Assembly: GCF_005221285.1 (NCBI RefSeq)
Contig: NZ_CP039886.1
Coordinates: 1,426,001 to 1,490,000, forward strand
Direction of reading: 5' to 3'
From: Neisseria flavescens
GTDB lineage: Bacteria; Pseudomonadota; Gammaproteobacteria; Burkholderiales; Neisseriaceae
Length of the DNA stretch: 64,000 nucleotides
The notes under the pieces were generated by a model. It ran no database searches and had not been told where the DNA came from. It saw only the letters and a list, made by a program, of their open reading frames with translations. This document shows positions 16,480 to 24,340 of this stretch, piece after piece. Each line of letters starts with the position of its first letter. The stretch's first letter is position 1. The position numbers and the translations under genes were made by a program.

Positions 16480-19038
16480 ATGACCGCCGCCCAACAAGCC
16501 ATCCAAACCTACCGGCAGCAAAAAGCCGCAGCAGAAACTGCCTACCGCCAAAACAACCGCCCTACCGCTTACTTCCGCGACCATATCGCCGCTGCCGAAA
16601 CCTTGCTGCAAACCCTCTGGCAAATCCACTTCCCCGACAGCAACGACATCAGTCTCATTGCCATCGGCGGCTTTGGGCGTTGTGAACTCTATCCCCATTC
16701 CGACTGGGACTTAGCGATTATTTCCTCCATTCCTTTTTCAGACGGCCTGCAACAACAAACCGCCCAATTTATCCAAACCCTTTGGGACGCACGCCTCAAT
16801 CCCGCCATCAAAAGCGGCAGCATAGAAGAAATCCTCCAAAGCACCCAAAACGACATTACCGGCGAAACCGCCTTTCTTGAAGCACGCCACCTACAAGGCA
16901 ATGCCGACCTTACCGCCCAACTTCTTAACAAACTCAACACACGCCGCGACACAGCCGCCTTTATCGAAGCCAAACTCCTCGAAATGGAGCAACGCCATAC
17001 CAAATCCCAAGGCACAGGCGCACAGCTCGAACCCAACATCAAAACCTGCCCCGGCGGCCTGCGCGACATCCACACCCTTATCTGGACAGCCAAAGCACAA
17101 GGCATAGACAGCAACCCCACCGCCCTCGTTACCGCCGGCGTCCTCACACGCACCGAAGCCGGCATGCTGGCCCATGGCTACCGCCGTCTCGCCAACATCC
17201 GCATTCATCTCCACCTTACCGCCGACCGCCCCGAAGACAGGCTGCTTTTCGACTACCAGTCCCAAGTTGCCGAAAGCCTAGGCTATACCCAACCCGACAT
17301 CCGCGGCCGAAGCGAAGCCCTGATGCACACCTTCTACCGCGCCACCAAAGCCATCAAACAACTCAACGGCATCCTCATTCCGGTTCTCAAAAACCATCAA
17401 ACCTCCGGCCGTCCCCAACATATTCACCCCATCGACAGCCGCTACAAACGCATCGGCCACCAAATCGCCGCCAACGACCTTGCCCTGTTCGAGCAAAATC
17501 CCGAACACATCTTCACCATCATCCAAACCATGCAGGAGCAAAACATCACCACCATCGAACCGCAAACCCTGCGTGCGTGGTGGGCGGCCACACGAAAAAT
17601 CAACACCCGTTTCACCCAAAACCCGGAAAACCGCCGCCGCTTCATCCAATTCTTCAAACACGGCACCGGCCTCACCCAAACCCTCCGTTTTCTCAACCTC
17701 TACGGCGTACTTGGCCGCTATCTCCCCGCATGGGGAAAAATCACCGGCCTGCTCCAACACGACCTCTTTCATATTTACCCCGTAGACGACCACATCCTGA
17801 CCGTCGTCCGCAATATGCGCCGTCTCGCCATCGAAACCCACAGCCACGAAATGCCCGAAGCCAGCGCCATCATGCAGGCCTACCCAAGACCACATATCCT
17901 CTACACCGCCGCCCTGCTGCACGACATCGCCAAAGGCCGTGGCGGCGATCACGCCAAAGAAGGCATCAAAGACGCACAACAATTCGCCGCCAACCACTAC
18001 TACACCGAAGAAGAAAGCCACCTTCTCGCATGGCTGGTTGAAAACCACCTGCTCATGTCCATCGTTGCCCAAAAAGAAGACATCCAAGATCCCCATGTCC
18101 TCCAAGCCTTCTGCCGCCGTATTCCCACACGCGAATACCTCGACGCACTCTACCTGCTTACCATTGCCGACATCCGCGGCACCAACCCCAAACTTTGGAA
18201 CACATGGCGCGCCAGCCTGCTCCAAACCCTCTACCACAGCACCGCCGCCGTTTTAAACAGCAAACACCACGATCCCGAACGCCTCCCCAACCGACGCGAA
18301 CAAGCCTCGACCGATCAGCTCACACGCGCGGCCGTCCCCCTCAAAAACCAACAAAAACTCCGCCGCATCCTCGGCAGCGCATACTACGTCCGCCATCAGA
18401 CGCGGGAAATCCTCTGGCACACCGCAAACCTCGCCTACGACACCCAAAGTCCGGCCGTCCGCAGCCGCATCCTTCCCCAAAGCAACAGCCTTCAAGTCAT
18501 GGTATTCATGCCCAATGGCGACCGCCTCTTCGCACGCCTCTGCCGCATCTTCAGCAGCCACCGCTTCGACATCCAAGCCGCCCGCGCCTTCATTACCGAA
18601 CACGACTACATCCTCGACACCTTTATCCTGCAACTTCCCGACAATCTCCCACCCGAAGAATATCCCGACCGCCAAAGCGCACTCGAAGCCGAACTCAACA
18701 GCTTCATCCACGGCAACACCACCGTCCAAAAACAAAGCGGCCGCCCGCACATCAGCCGCCGCATCCGCCACATTCCCATTCCGCCTACCGTAATCATCAC
18801 CCCCGAAGAAGATTATCCCGGCTGGCACACCATAGACATCACCGCCGTCAACCGCCCCCACCTCCTCGCCGACATCGCCGAGACCTTCTTCGCACACAAC
18901 ATCAGCCTGCGCTACGCCAAAATCACCACCTTGGATCAGCGCATTGAGGACAGCTTCATTACCTACAGCCCATCCCTACAAGACCCGCAAACCCAAAACA
19001 CCCTAAAACAGGCATTGATCGAAGTCTTGACCCCATAA
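16480..19038 (+). CDS. glnD: Bifunctional uridylyltransferase / uridylyl-removing enzyme
   Basis: The 852-residue protein has the full GlnD layout. The nucleotidyltransferase domain has GGFGRCELYPHSDWDLAI (about 64-81). The HD hydrolase domain includes LLHDIAKGRGGDH (about 478-490). Two ACT domains fill the C-terminal ~180 residues. It uridylylates and de-uridylylates PII proteins according to glutamine level. Codon use is strongly C-rich, so long open frames appear on other strands but are not genes. A single DUS follows the stop; another encodes FSDGL near residue 87. Confidence 0.95.
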   Translation: MTAAQQAIQTYRQQKAAAETAYRQNNRPTAYFRDHIAAAETLLQTLWQIHFPDSNDISLIAIGGFGRCELYPHSDWDLAIISSIPFSDGLQQQTAQFIQTLWDARLNPAIKSGSIEEILQSTQNDITGETAFLEARHLQGNADLTAQLLNKLNTRRDTAAFIEAKLLEMEQRHTKSQGTGAQLEPNIKTCPGGLRDIHTLIWTAKAQGIDSNPTALVTAGVLTRTEAGMLAHGYRRLANIRIHLHLTADRPEDRLLFDYQSQVAESLGYTQPDIRGRSEALMHTFYRATKAIKQLNGILIPVLKNHQTSGRPQHIHPIDSRYKRIGHQIAANDLALFEQNPEHIFTIIQTMQEQNITTIEPQTLRAWWAATRKINTRFTQNPENRRRFIQFFKHGTGLTQTLRFLNLYGVLGRYLPAWGKITGLLQHDLFHIYPVDDHILTVVRNMRRLAIETHSHEMPEASAIMQAYPRPHILYTAALLHDIAKGRGGDHAKEGIKDAQQFAANHYYTEEESHLLAWLVENHLLMSIVAQKEDIQDPHVLQAFCRRIPTREYLDALYLLTIADIRGTNPKLWNTWRASLLQTLYHSTAAVLNSKHHDPERLPNRREQASTDQLTRAAVPLKNQQKLRRILGSAYYVRHQTREILWHTANLAYDTQSPAVRSRILPQSNSLQVMVFMPNGDRLFARLCRIFSSHRFDIQAARAFITEHDYILDTFILQLPDNLPPEEYPDRQSALEAELNSFIHGNTTVQKQSGRPHISRRIRHIPIPPTVIITPEEDYPGWHTIDITAVNRPHLLADIAETFFAHNISLRYAKITTLDQRIEDSFITYSPSLQDPQTQNTLKQALIEVLTP

Positions 19039-19110
19039 AGGCCGTCTGAACATCTTAAAAATACCGCCCGTCCAAATCAATTGACATATTATTGAACCAA
19101 GCATAATTCC

Positions 19111-19125
19111 TGACAAAAAACGTCA
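19111..19125. repeat. Upstream pilE repeat 1 (TGAC-N7-GTCA)
   Basis: TGACAAAAAACGTCA is an interrupted palindrome repeated exactly at 19173-19187, with start-to-start spacing of 62 bp, close to six DNA turns. TGTC/GACA half-sites recall the PilR sites upstream of Pseudomonas pilA. Function is inferred. Confidence 0.5.
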
Positions 19126-19172
19126 CATGACCAAACTCACACACACTCTCTCTGTCACAAAAAATACAAAAC

Positions 19173-19187
19173 TGACAAAAAACGTCA
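19173..19187. repeat. Upstream pilE repeat 2 (TGAC-N7-GTCA)
   Basis: Second exact copy of TGACAAAAAACGTCA, ~140 bp upstream of the RpoN-type promoter. An extra TGTCA half-site sits at 19153-19157. The stretch 19200-19310 between this and the promoter is extremely AT-rich, suited to bending by IHF. Confidence 0.5.
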
Positions 19188-19316
19188 ACACCCAATTTCC
19201 CTAAAATCCTAAAACTTTCAAACAAAACCACACAAAACTTAAAAATTAAAAAATAAATCCAATAAAAACAATAGATAAAAAATAAAAAATAAATTTTTAA
19301 ATCAAATTTTCACACT

Positions 19317-19332
19317 TGGCACACCGACTGCT
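19317..19332 (+). promoter_or_regulatory. RpoN (sigma-54) -24/-12 promoter for pilE
   Basis: TGGCACACCGACTGCT matches TGGCAC-N5-TTGCW with one mismatch and has the exact GG-N10-GC spacing. It predicts a ~150-nt leader before the pilE ATG at 19496. A sigma-70-like TATACT (19411-19416) lies nearer the gene. RpoN-dependent pilE transcription has been reported in the commensal N. elongata. Confidence 0.6.
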
Positions 19333-19495
19333 TGAAACAACACGTCCGACAAGGCTCAAGCCCCAAAGCAGCAAGGCCGACGGAAGCTGTATATTCCTTC
19401 TTACTTATGGTATACTCATAACATATAGTTCCAAGCTCATTACGGACTTTTTACTTAAACCCAATTATTTACACTTTCAAACTGGAGTTTTAAAC

Positions 19496-19966
19496 ATGAA
19501 AGCAATCCAAAAAGGTTTTACCCTGATCGAATTGATGATCGTCATCGCCATCTTGGGCATCTTGGCCGTTGTCGCTCTGCCTGCATACCAAGACTATACT
19601 GTCCGCGCTAAAATTTCAGAAGGTTTGGGCTTGGCCGAACCTGCTAAATTGGCAGTAGCAGAAACTTCTGCAGCTTTAGGTGGCTTGAACAAGATTACTA
19701 CTACTAATACCGGTTATACTTTCCCTACAGGTGGTACTAAATACGTTTCAAGCATCGCTATTGCAGCAGGTAGCGGTGAAATTACAGTAACAACTAAAGA
19801 TACCGGCTCCACTACTGATCCAGTGTTTACATTAACTCCAAATCAAGCCCATCCTGAAGATCCTATTACTTGGGAATGTAAATCTAAGGGTGGCCAACCT
19901 AAACACCTTCCAGCCAACTGTCGTGAAACAGATACAGGTACTTCATCAACTGGTACAACTAGTTAA
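19496..19966 (+). CDS. pilE: Type IV major pilin
   Basis: The 156-residue prepilin starts MKAIQKG then FTLIELMIVIAILGILAVVA, with the cleavage site after Gly7, Phe1 and Glu5 of the mature protein all in place. The region after helix alpha-1 has LPAYQDYTVRAKISEGL as in neisserial pilins. A C-terminal Cys pair (WEC ... ANC) gives a D-region loop, followed by a Ser/Thr/Gly tail. An in-frame ATG at 19316 was rejected because the region is promoter DNA and adds residues before a perfect leader. AGGAG-like GGAG precedes ATG. It forms the pilus fibre for adhesion, twitching and DNA uptake. Confidence 0.93.
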   Translation: MKAIQKGFTLIELMIVIAILGILAVVALPAYQDYTVRAKISEGLGLAEPAKLAVAETSAALGGLNKITTTNTGYTFPTGGTKYVSSIAIAAGSGEITVTTKDTGSTTDPVFTLTPNQAHPEDPITWECKSKGGQPKHLPANCRETDTGTSSTGTTS

Positions 19967-19983
19967 TATAACAACGATATAAC

Positions 19984-20027
19984 AAAGTAAATCCCATAAC
20001 CAAACAAAACGTTATGGGATTTACTTT
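19984..20027 (+). terminator. Strong terminator behind pilE
   Basis: AAAGTAAATCCCATAAC and GTTATGGGATTTACTTT form a perfect 17-bp stem with a 10-nt loop. It is not DUS-based. Confidence 0.85.
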
Positions 20028-20061
20028 ATAAAAATAAAAAACTTAAAAACGATACGCTCAA

Positions 20062-20394
20062 ATGAATACCCCATTTCAAGCCCAAAAAGGTTTTACCCTG
20101 ATTGGGCTGATGATCGTTATCGCCATCCTCGGTATTCCGGTTGTTGTCGCCGTGCCTACCTACCAAAACCATATCGGCAGGGCGCAAGCCTCCGAAGCAC
20201 TATACCTTGCCGACGACCTGAAAACCGAAATCGGCATTTTCTCAGCGGTAAATAACCGCCTGCCCAATGCAGAGGATGTCGGAAAACAAGGCACAATCGG
20301 TATTACCGCTCAACGCATCGGCGGCACATACATCCAAAACGGTGGCGTCATTAATAGCCTGAATGATCACATGACGAAAATAAATGCCGTCTGA
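20062..20394 (+). pseudogene. Second, truncated pilin gene lacking Glu5
   Basis: The 110-residue product has the leader FQAQKG and then FTLIGLMIVIAILGIPVVVA. Mature residue 5 is Gly instead of the near-invariant Glu, and a Pro replaces Leu in the helix. The following PTYQNHIGRAQASEALYLA is pilin-like, but the protein is short, lacks the C-terminal Cys loop, and its stop TGA is part of a DUS (GCCGTCTGAA). These features suggest a decayed duplicate of pilE or a donor cassette. It could still be a minor pilin. It sits 95 bp after pilE, beyond pilE's strong terminator. Confidence 0.65.
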
Positions 20395-20412
20395 AATTCA
20401 TTTTCAGACGGC
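20386..20412 (+). terminator. Paired-DUS hairpin overlapping the pilin stop
   Basis: GCCGTCTGAA and TTCAGACGGC are separated by 7 nt. The left arm supplies the TGA stop of the truncated pilin gene. Its left DUS is of the AT type (ATGCCGTCTGAA), rarer in this window. Confidence 0.7.
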
Positions 20413-20569
20413 CTTCATCTTTTCACCACTACATAAAACAAATTCGCAACACTCCTGATAAGACAATTTGTCGCACATCTGAACTCAATATATAATTTAA
20501 CCATACAAGTCTTTATTTTTAAGCATTTTTCATTTTTAAAACATACATTGCCTACATTGGGAGACCATC

Positions 20570-21052
20570 ATGCCTCATCTGAACTTGGATAAAACGGATT
20601 TAAAGATTCTGCAGGTTTTGCAGGAAAACGGACGGTTGAGCAATGTTGAGCTTTCTGAAAAGGTGGCGCTCTCCCCTTCTCCCTGCCTGCGCCGTCTCAA
20701 ACAGCTTGAAGATGCGGGCATTATTCAAAAATACGCCGCCCTGCTTTCTCCCATATCTTTAGGCTTGGGTTTGCAGGCTTTTATCCGTGTATCGATTAGC
20801 AAGGCAAAAGATGCGCGCGAGGATTTTTCCGAATCTGTCCGCGCTTGGCCGGAAGTATTGAGCTGCTTTGCCTTAACGGGCGAAACCGACTATCTGCTCC
20901 ATGCCTTTTTTACCGATATGAACGCGTTTTCCCATTTTGTTTTGGATACGCTGCTTTCGCACCACGGCGTGCAAGATGCGCAATCGAGTTTTGTGTTGAA
21001 AGAAATTAAAAACACGACTGCTCTGCCTTTGGTTCATTTGGTTCAGGATTGA
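20570..21052 (+). CDS. Lrp/AsnC-family transcriptional regulator
   Basis: The 160-residue protein has an N-terminal winged HTH (LDKTDLKILQVLQENGRLSN, SEKVALSPSPCLRRLKQLE) and a C-terminal RAM/ligand domain (VLSCFALTGETDYLLHAFF). These regulators sense amino acids, often leucine or alanine, and act as octamers. The target is unknown. GGGAG precedes the ATG. Upstream AT-rich sequence (20413-20569) probably holds its promoter and possibly self-binding sites. Confidence 0.9.
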   Translation: MPHLNLDKTDLKILQVLQENGRLSNVELSEKVALSPSPCLRRLKQLEDAGIIQKYAALLSPISLGLGLQAFIRVSISKAKDAREDFSESVRAWPEVLSCFALTGETDYLLHAFFTDMNAFSHFVLDTLLSHHGVQDAQSSFVLKEIKNTTALPLVHLVQD

Positions 21053-21067
21053 TGGTTTGAAACTGAT

Positions 21068-21097
21068 AAAGGCCGTCTGTTGTTCAGACGGCCTTTT
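21068..21097 (+). terminator. DUS-like hairpin terminator
   Basis: AAAGGCCGTCTG and CAGACGGCCTTT with a T tail. One arm is a full DUS only when read on the minus strand. Confidence 0.7.
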
Positions 21098-21169
21098 AAA
21101 TTCCAATGGTTTGCTTTAATATCCATACGCCCGTATACTTTTTAAGAATAATTCACATAAGCTTTTACT

Positions 21170-21766
21170 ATGACTGACACCGCCCATCCCGATATCGATA
21201 CTGTTTCAGAACATACCAAACAATGGCTGGAAAAAGCCGTTATCGGGCTGAATCTCTGCCCATTTGCCAAAGCGCCGCACGTCAAAAACCTGGTTCGCAT
21301 CGTTGTCAGCGAAGCCCGTCATTTGGACGGCTTCCTTGAAGACTTGGATCGTGAATTGCAGCTTCTGGGCAATACGCCCGCTTCGGAATTGGAAACCACT
21401 TTACTGGTTCATCCGACGCTGTTCCCCGATTTTGAAACCTTCAACCAAATGCTGGAAATTGCCGATGATGCCGTTGTAGAAAACGAATTGGAAGGCATTG
21501 TCCAAATTGCGCCTTTCCATCCCGATTTTCAATTTGAAGGCACGGAAGCCGACGACATCAGCAACTACACCAACCGCTCGCCCTATCCGACCTTGCATCT
21601 GATTCGTGAAGACAGTATTGCCAAAGCGGCTGAAGCATTTCCCGACGCCTCGGCAATTTTCGACCGCAATATCGCGCTGCTGGAAAAAATGGGGCATGAG
21701 GGATGGGATAAATTAGACATTCCGCGTTGCCCATTTCCACATCACAAGCCGTCTGAAAACAAATAA
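21170..21766 (+). CDS. DUF1415 family protein
   Basis: This 198-residue soluble protein matches the conserved proteobacterial DUF1415 family: WLEKAVIGLNLCPFAKAP near the N-terminus, LLVHPTLFPDFETFN, IVQIAPFHPDFQFEG and NRSPYPTLHLIRE. Function is unknown. The conserved Cys in LNLCPFA and the Cys-Pro in RCPFPHH could form a metal or redox site. The last codons include a DUS (PSENK), and the stop overlaps the next gene (TAATG). Confidence 0.85.
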   Translation: MTDTAHPDIDTVSEHTKQWLEKAVIGLNLCPFAKAPHVKNLVRIVVSEARHLDGFLEDLDRELQLLGNTPASELETTLLVHPTLFPDFETFNQMLEIADDAVVENELEGIVQIAPFHPDFQFEGTEADDISNYTNRSPYPTLHLIREDSIAKAAEAFPDASAIFDRNIALLEKMGHEGWDKLDIPRCPFPHHKPSENK

Positions 21767-22137
21767 TGGGTGATGGGAAGATGGTTCGCTATTTATTGAT
21801 TTTTTGCGGCGCATTGTCGCTTGTCTTGGGCATTATCGGTATTTTCCTGCCATTACTGCCGACGACGCCTTTCATTTTATTGACCGCCGCCTGCTGGGCA
21901 AAAGCTTCGCCGCGCTTTCACAATTGGCTGTATCATCACCGCCATTTCGGCCCAATCATACAAAACTGGGAAAACAACGGCGCCGTGCCGCGCAAGGCAA
22001 AGTTCTTCGCTATCGGCATGATGGCTCTTTCTTGCCTGTTTATGTTTTGGCGGTTTCCGGAACGCTGGTGGATTGGTGCCATATCATCAGTCTTCTGTAG
22101 CTGTGTGGATGTGGTTACGGCCGGAAGCATAAAATAA
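21766..22137 (+). CDS. DUF454 (YbaN-like) membrane protein
   Basis: A 123-residue protein with the YbaN/DUF454 signature: LGIIGIFLPLLPTTPFILL, then ACWAKASPRFHNWLYHHRHFG and a second hydrophobic pair near the end. Two to four membrane helices are likely. Function is unknown. It overlaps the DUF1415 stop by one base; an alternative ATG at 21781 would remove five residues and has a purine-rich GGGAAG before it. Confidence 0.82.
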   Translation: MGDGKMVRYLLIFCGALSLVLGIIGIFLPLLPTTPFILLTAACWAKASPRFHNWLYHHRHFGPIIQNWENNGAVPRKAKFFAIGMMALSCLFMFWRFPERWWIGAISSVFCSCVDVVTAGSIK

Positions 22138-22169
22138 AACAGGTGGGCATTTTCGCTTACCTGTTTTTT
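22136..22169 (+). terminator. Terminator after the DUF454 gene
   Basis: AAAACAGGT and ACCTGTTTT form a stem followed by a T run, overlapping the stop codon region. Confidence 0.65.
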
Positions 22170-22573
22170 GTTTTCATACCCAATTTATCCATTAAAACAA
22201 TCAGTAAGAACCAAAACACTCTATTCATCCTCATTTTTCAGACGGCCTCCATTTATTCAATCAAATGTAAATTTTAGCTAAAATTAATTCAAAACATTTT
22301 TTCGATAGCATTATTTTCAAAGTTTCAAGCTCCTGTTTCAAAAACATTTTTTTACTACTTCCAACTACTCCCATCGCTTTTATTTCTTTATTTGTATCAA
22401 CATTTCTTTTGATTCCAATATTCTAAACCGTCCCTTAACACTTGCTTTGCGTTATACTTTCCCCTGACACCACCGCGCAGTTCGTCTGGATATTTTCAGA
22501 CGGCCTGAATATTTCACCGCCGTGCTTTCTCAACGAAGTTCCTCACGGCGCAACAGAATAAAAAGGAAATACT
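22170..22573. other. AT-rich intergenic region
   Basis: No gene is visible. It contains two single inverted DUS (around 22236-22247 and 22495-22506) and a TATACT (22453-22458) that could be the -10 of the antiporter gene, ~115 bp before its start. Confidence 0.45.
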
Positions 22574-23992
22574 ATGCGCCATCTCTCATTTTTACTGCTT
22601 CTTGCCGCCTTTCCTGCTGCGGCATCCGATTTTGACGGCTCATCCGCAAGCCTGCTTTGGGGTCTGCCGTTTGCACTGATTCTTTTGTCCATTGCACTCG
22701 GACCTCTGTTTTTCTCCCATATTTGGCACCACCACTTCGGCAAAATTACAGCGTTTTGGACACTGCTGTTTTTAACGCCGTTTATCGTAACCTTTGGTTT
22801 CGGCGCAGGCGTACACACCGTTGCCCATGCGTTGGTTGAAGAATATATCCCCTTTATCCTGCTGCTTTTGGCGCTCTATACCATTTCAGGCGGTATTTTT
22901 GTCAGCGGCGACTTGCACGGTTCGCCCAAATTGAACACAACCCTGTTGGCAGTCGGTACGGCTTTGTCTTCCATCATGGGGACGACAGGCGCGGCGATGT
23001 TGATGATTCGTCCACTTTTGAAAGCCAACCATAAACGCCACTACCGCGTTCACATCGTGATTTTCTTCATTTTCTTGGTAGCGAATATCGGCGGCGGTTT
23101 GACTCCTTTAGGCGATCCTCCTCTGTTCTTAGGATTCCTGAAAGGCGTAGATTTCATGTGGACGGTCAAACACATGCTGATGCCTGTATTGATCAGTTCT
23201 GTGGTTTTGCTGGCCGTTTTCTACATCATCGACAGCCGACACTTCAACCGTGAACAAAGCGAACACCTTGCTCCTGCTCCTTCCGATAAAGAAGAAAAAG
23301 TCAAAATTTACGGCAAATGGAATTTCCTGTTGCTGGCCGGTGTAGTCGGCGCGGTTTTGCTGTCCGGTTTGTGGAAACCAAATCATCCGGGCTTTGAAAT
23401 CTTGGGCAGCCATTATGCCTTGCAAAACCTGATGCGCGATGGCATTTTGCTGGCTTTGACCGCCGTATCTTGGATTATTACGCCCAAACAGGTACGCGCA
23501 GGCAATGAGTTCAACTTCGAGCCGATTGCCGAAGTGGGCAAACTGTTTTTGGGTATTTTCATTACCATTTCGCCTGTTTTGGCGATTTTGAAAGCCGGCG
23601 AAACAGGCGCATTGGCTTCCGTTGTTTCTTTGGTTCACGATGCGGCAGGCAATCCGATTAATGTGATGTATTTCTGGATGAGCGGCATTTTGTCGGCATT
23701 CTTGGATAACGCACCGACTTATTTGGTGTTCTTCAATATGGCCGGTGGCGATGCCCAAGCCTTGATGACGGGCCCTTTGTTCCATACCCTGCTGGCCGTC
23801 TCTATGGGTTCGGTATTTATGGGTGCGCTCACTTATATCGGCAACGCGCCGAACTTCATGGTCAAAGCCATTGCCGAACAGCGCGGCATCCCTATGCCTT
23901 CGTTTTTCGGCTATATGATGTGGTCGGCGGCTTTTCTGATTCCCGTCTTCATCATCCACACCCTTGTCTTTTTCGTTTTCAAACTGCTATAA
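22574..23992 (+). CDS. Sodium:proton antiporter / CitMHS-type ion transporter
   Basis: The 472-residue inner-membrane protein has about 12 hydrophobic helices. It starts with a hydrophobic stretch ending AAFPAAASDF that may be cleaved. Ion-transporter superfamily signatures include GGLTPLGDPPLFLGFL in the middle and LSAFLDNAPTYLVFFN in the second half, typical of NhaD/ArsB-like and CitMHS_2 proteins. It likely exchanges Na+ (or a carboxylate) for protons. Its position before Na+-NQR is suggestive for sodium cycling, but a separate terminator and Correia element intervene. Confidence 0.8.
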   Translation: MRHLSFLLLLAAFPAAASDFDGSSASLLWGLPFALILLSIALGPLFFSHIWHHHFGKITAFWTLLFLTPFIVTFGFGAGVHTVAHALVEEYIPFILLLLALYTISGGIFVSGDLHGSPKLNTTLLAVGTALSSIMGTTGAAMLMIRPLLKANHKRHYRVHIVIFFIFLVANIGGGLTPLGDPPLFLGFLKGVDFMWTVKHMLMPVLISSVVLLAVFYIIDSRHFNREQSEHLAPAPSDKEEKVKIYGKWNFLLLAGVVGAVLLSGLWKPNHPGFEILGSHYALQNLMRDGILLALTAVSWIITPKQVRAGNEFNFEPIAEVGKLFLGIFITISPVLAILKAGETGALASVVSLVHDAAGNPINVMYFWMSGILSAFLDNAPTYLVFFNMAGGDAQALMTGPLFHTLLAVSMGSVFMGALTYIGNAPNFMVKAIAEQRGIPMPSFFGYMMWSAAFLIPVFIIHTLVFFVFKLL

Positions 23993-23997
23993 ACGCT

Positions 23998-24023
23998 ATG
24001 CCGTCTGAACATTCAGACGGCAT
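23998..24023 (+). terminator. Paired-DUS hairpin (AT-type)
   Basis: ATGCCGTCTGAA and TTCAGACGGCAT form a 12-bp stem with a 2-nt spacer, 6 bp after the antiporter stop. Confidence 0.75.
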
Positions 24024-24069
24024 TTTAAATTCCGGCATAATCAAATCAATATTTTTCCCTTCCGACAAT

Positions 24070-24175
24070 TATAGTGGATTAACAAAAATCAGGACAAGAC
24101 GACGAAGCCGCAGACAGTACAAATAGTACGGCAAGGCGAGGCAACGCCGTACTGGTTTAAATTTAATCCACTATA
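24070..24175. repeat. Correia repeat element, short form
   Basis: The 106-bp element is bounded by inverted TATAGTGGATTAA / TTAATCCACTATA ends and contains the typical core GACGAAGCCGCAGACAGTAC and AGTACGGCAAGGCGAGGC. It is the short class without the central IHF-site segment. It lies 165 bp upstream of nqrA, so it could affect nqr transcription. The other element in this window is at 48361-48467. Confidence 0.92.
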
Positions 24176-24340
24176 AAAACGGCTTCCGCAAGGAAAAAAG
24201 CAGCAAATCTGGCAAACAGGTACAATTCCTGATAAAATCTAGCACTTTGCTACATTAATTTATTCAATGCTTTTGATGCCGCGCGACACGGTATCAAAAC
24301 ACGCCGTTTTTACCTTAACCATCACAAGTAATGCAAATCT

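Noticed and set aside
17278..18947. Long open frames on both strands inside glnD
   Set aside because: They result from the C-rich, low-TAA/TAG codon use of glnD; their products are low-complexity and lack start signals.
19316..19495. N-terminal extension of pilE
   Set aside because: This is promoter and leader DNA; the ATG at 19496 gives a perfect prepilin leader.
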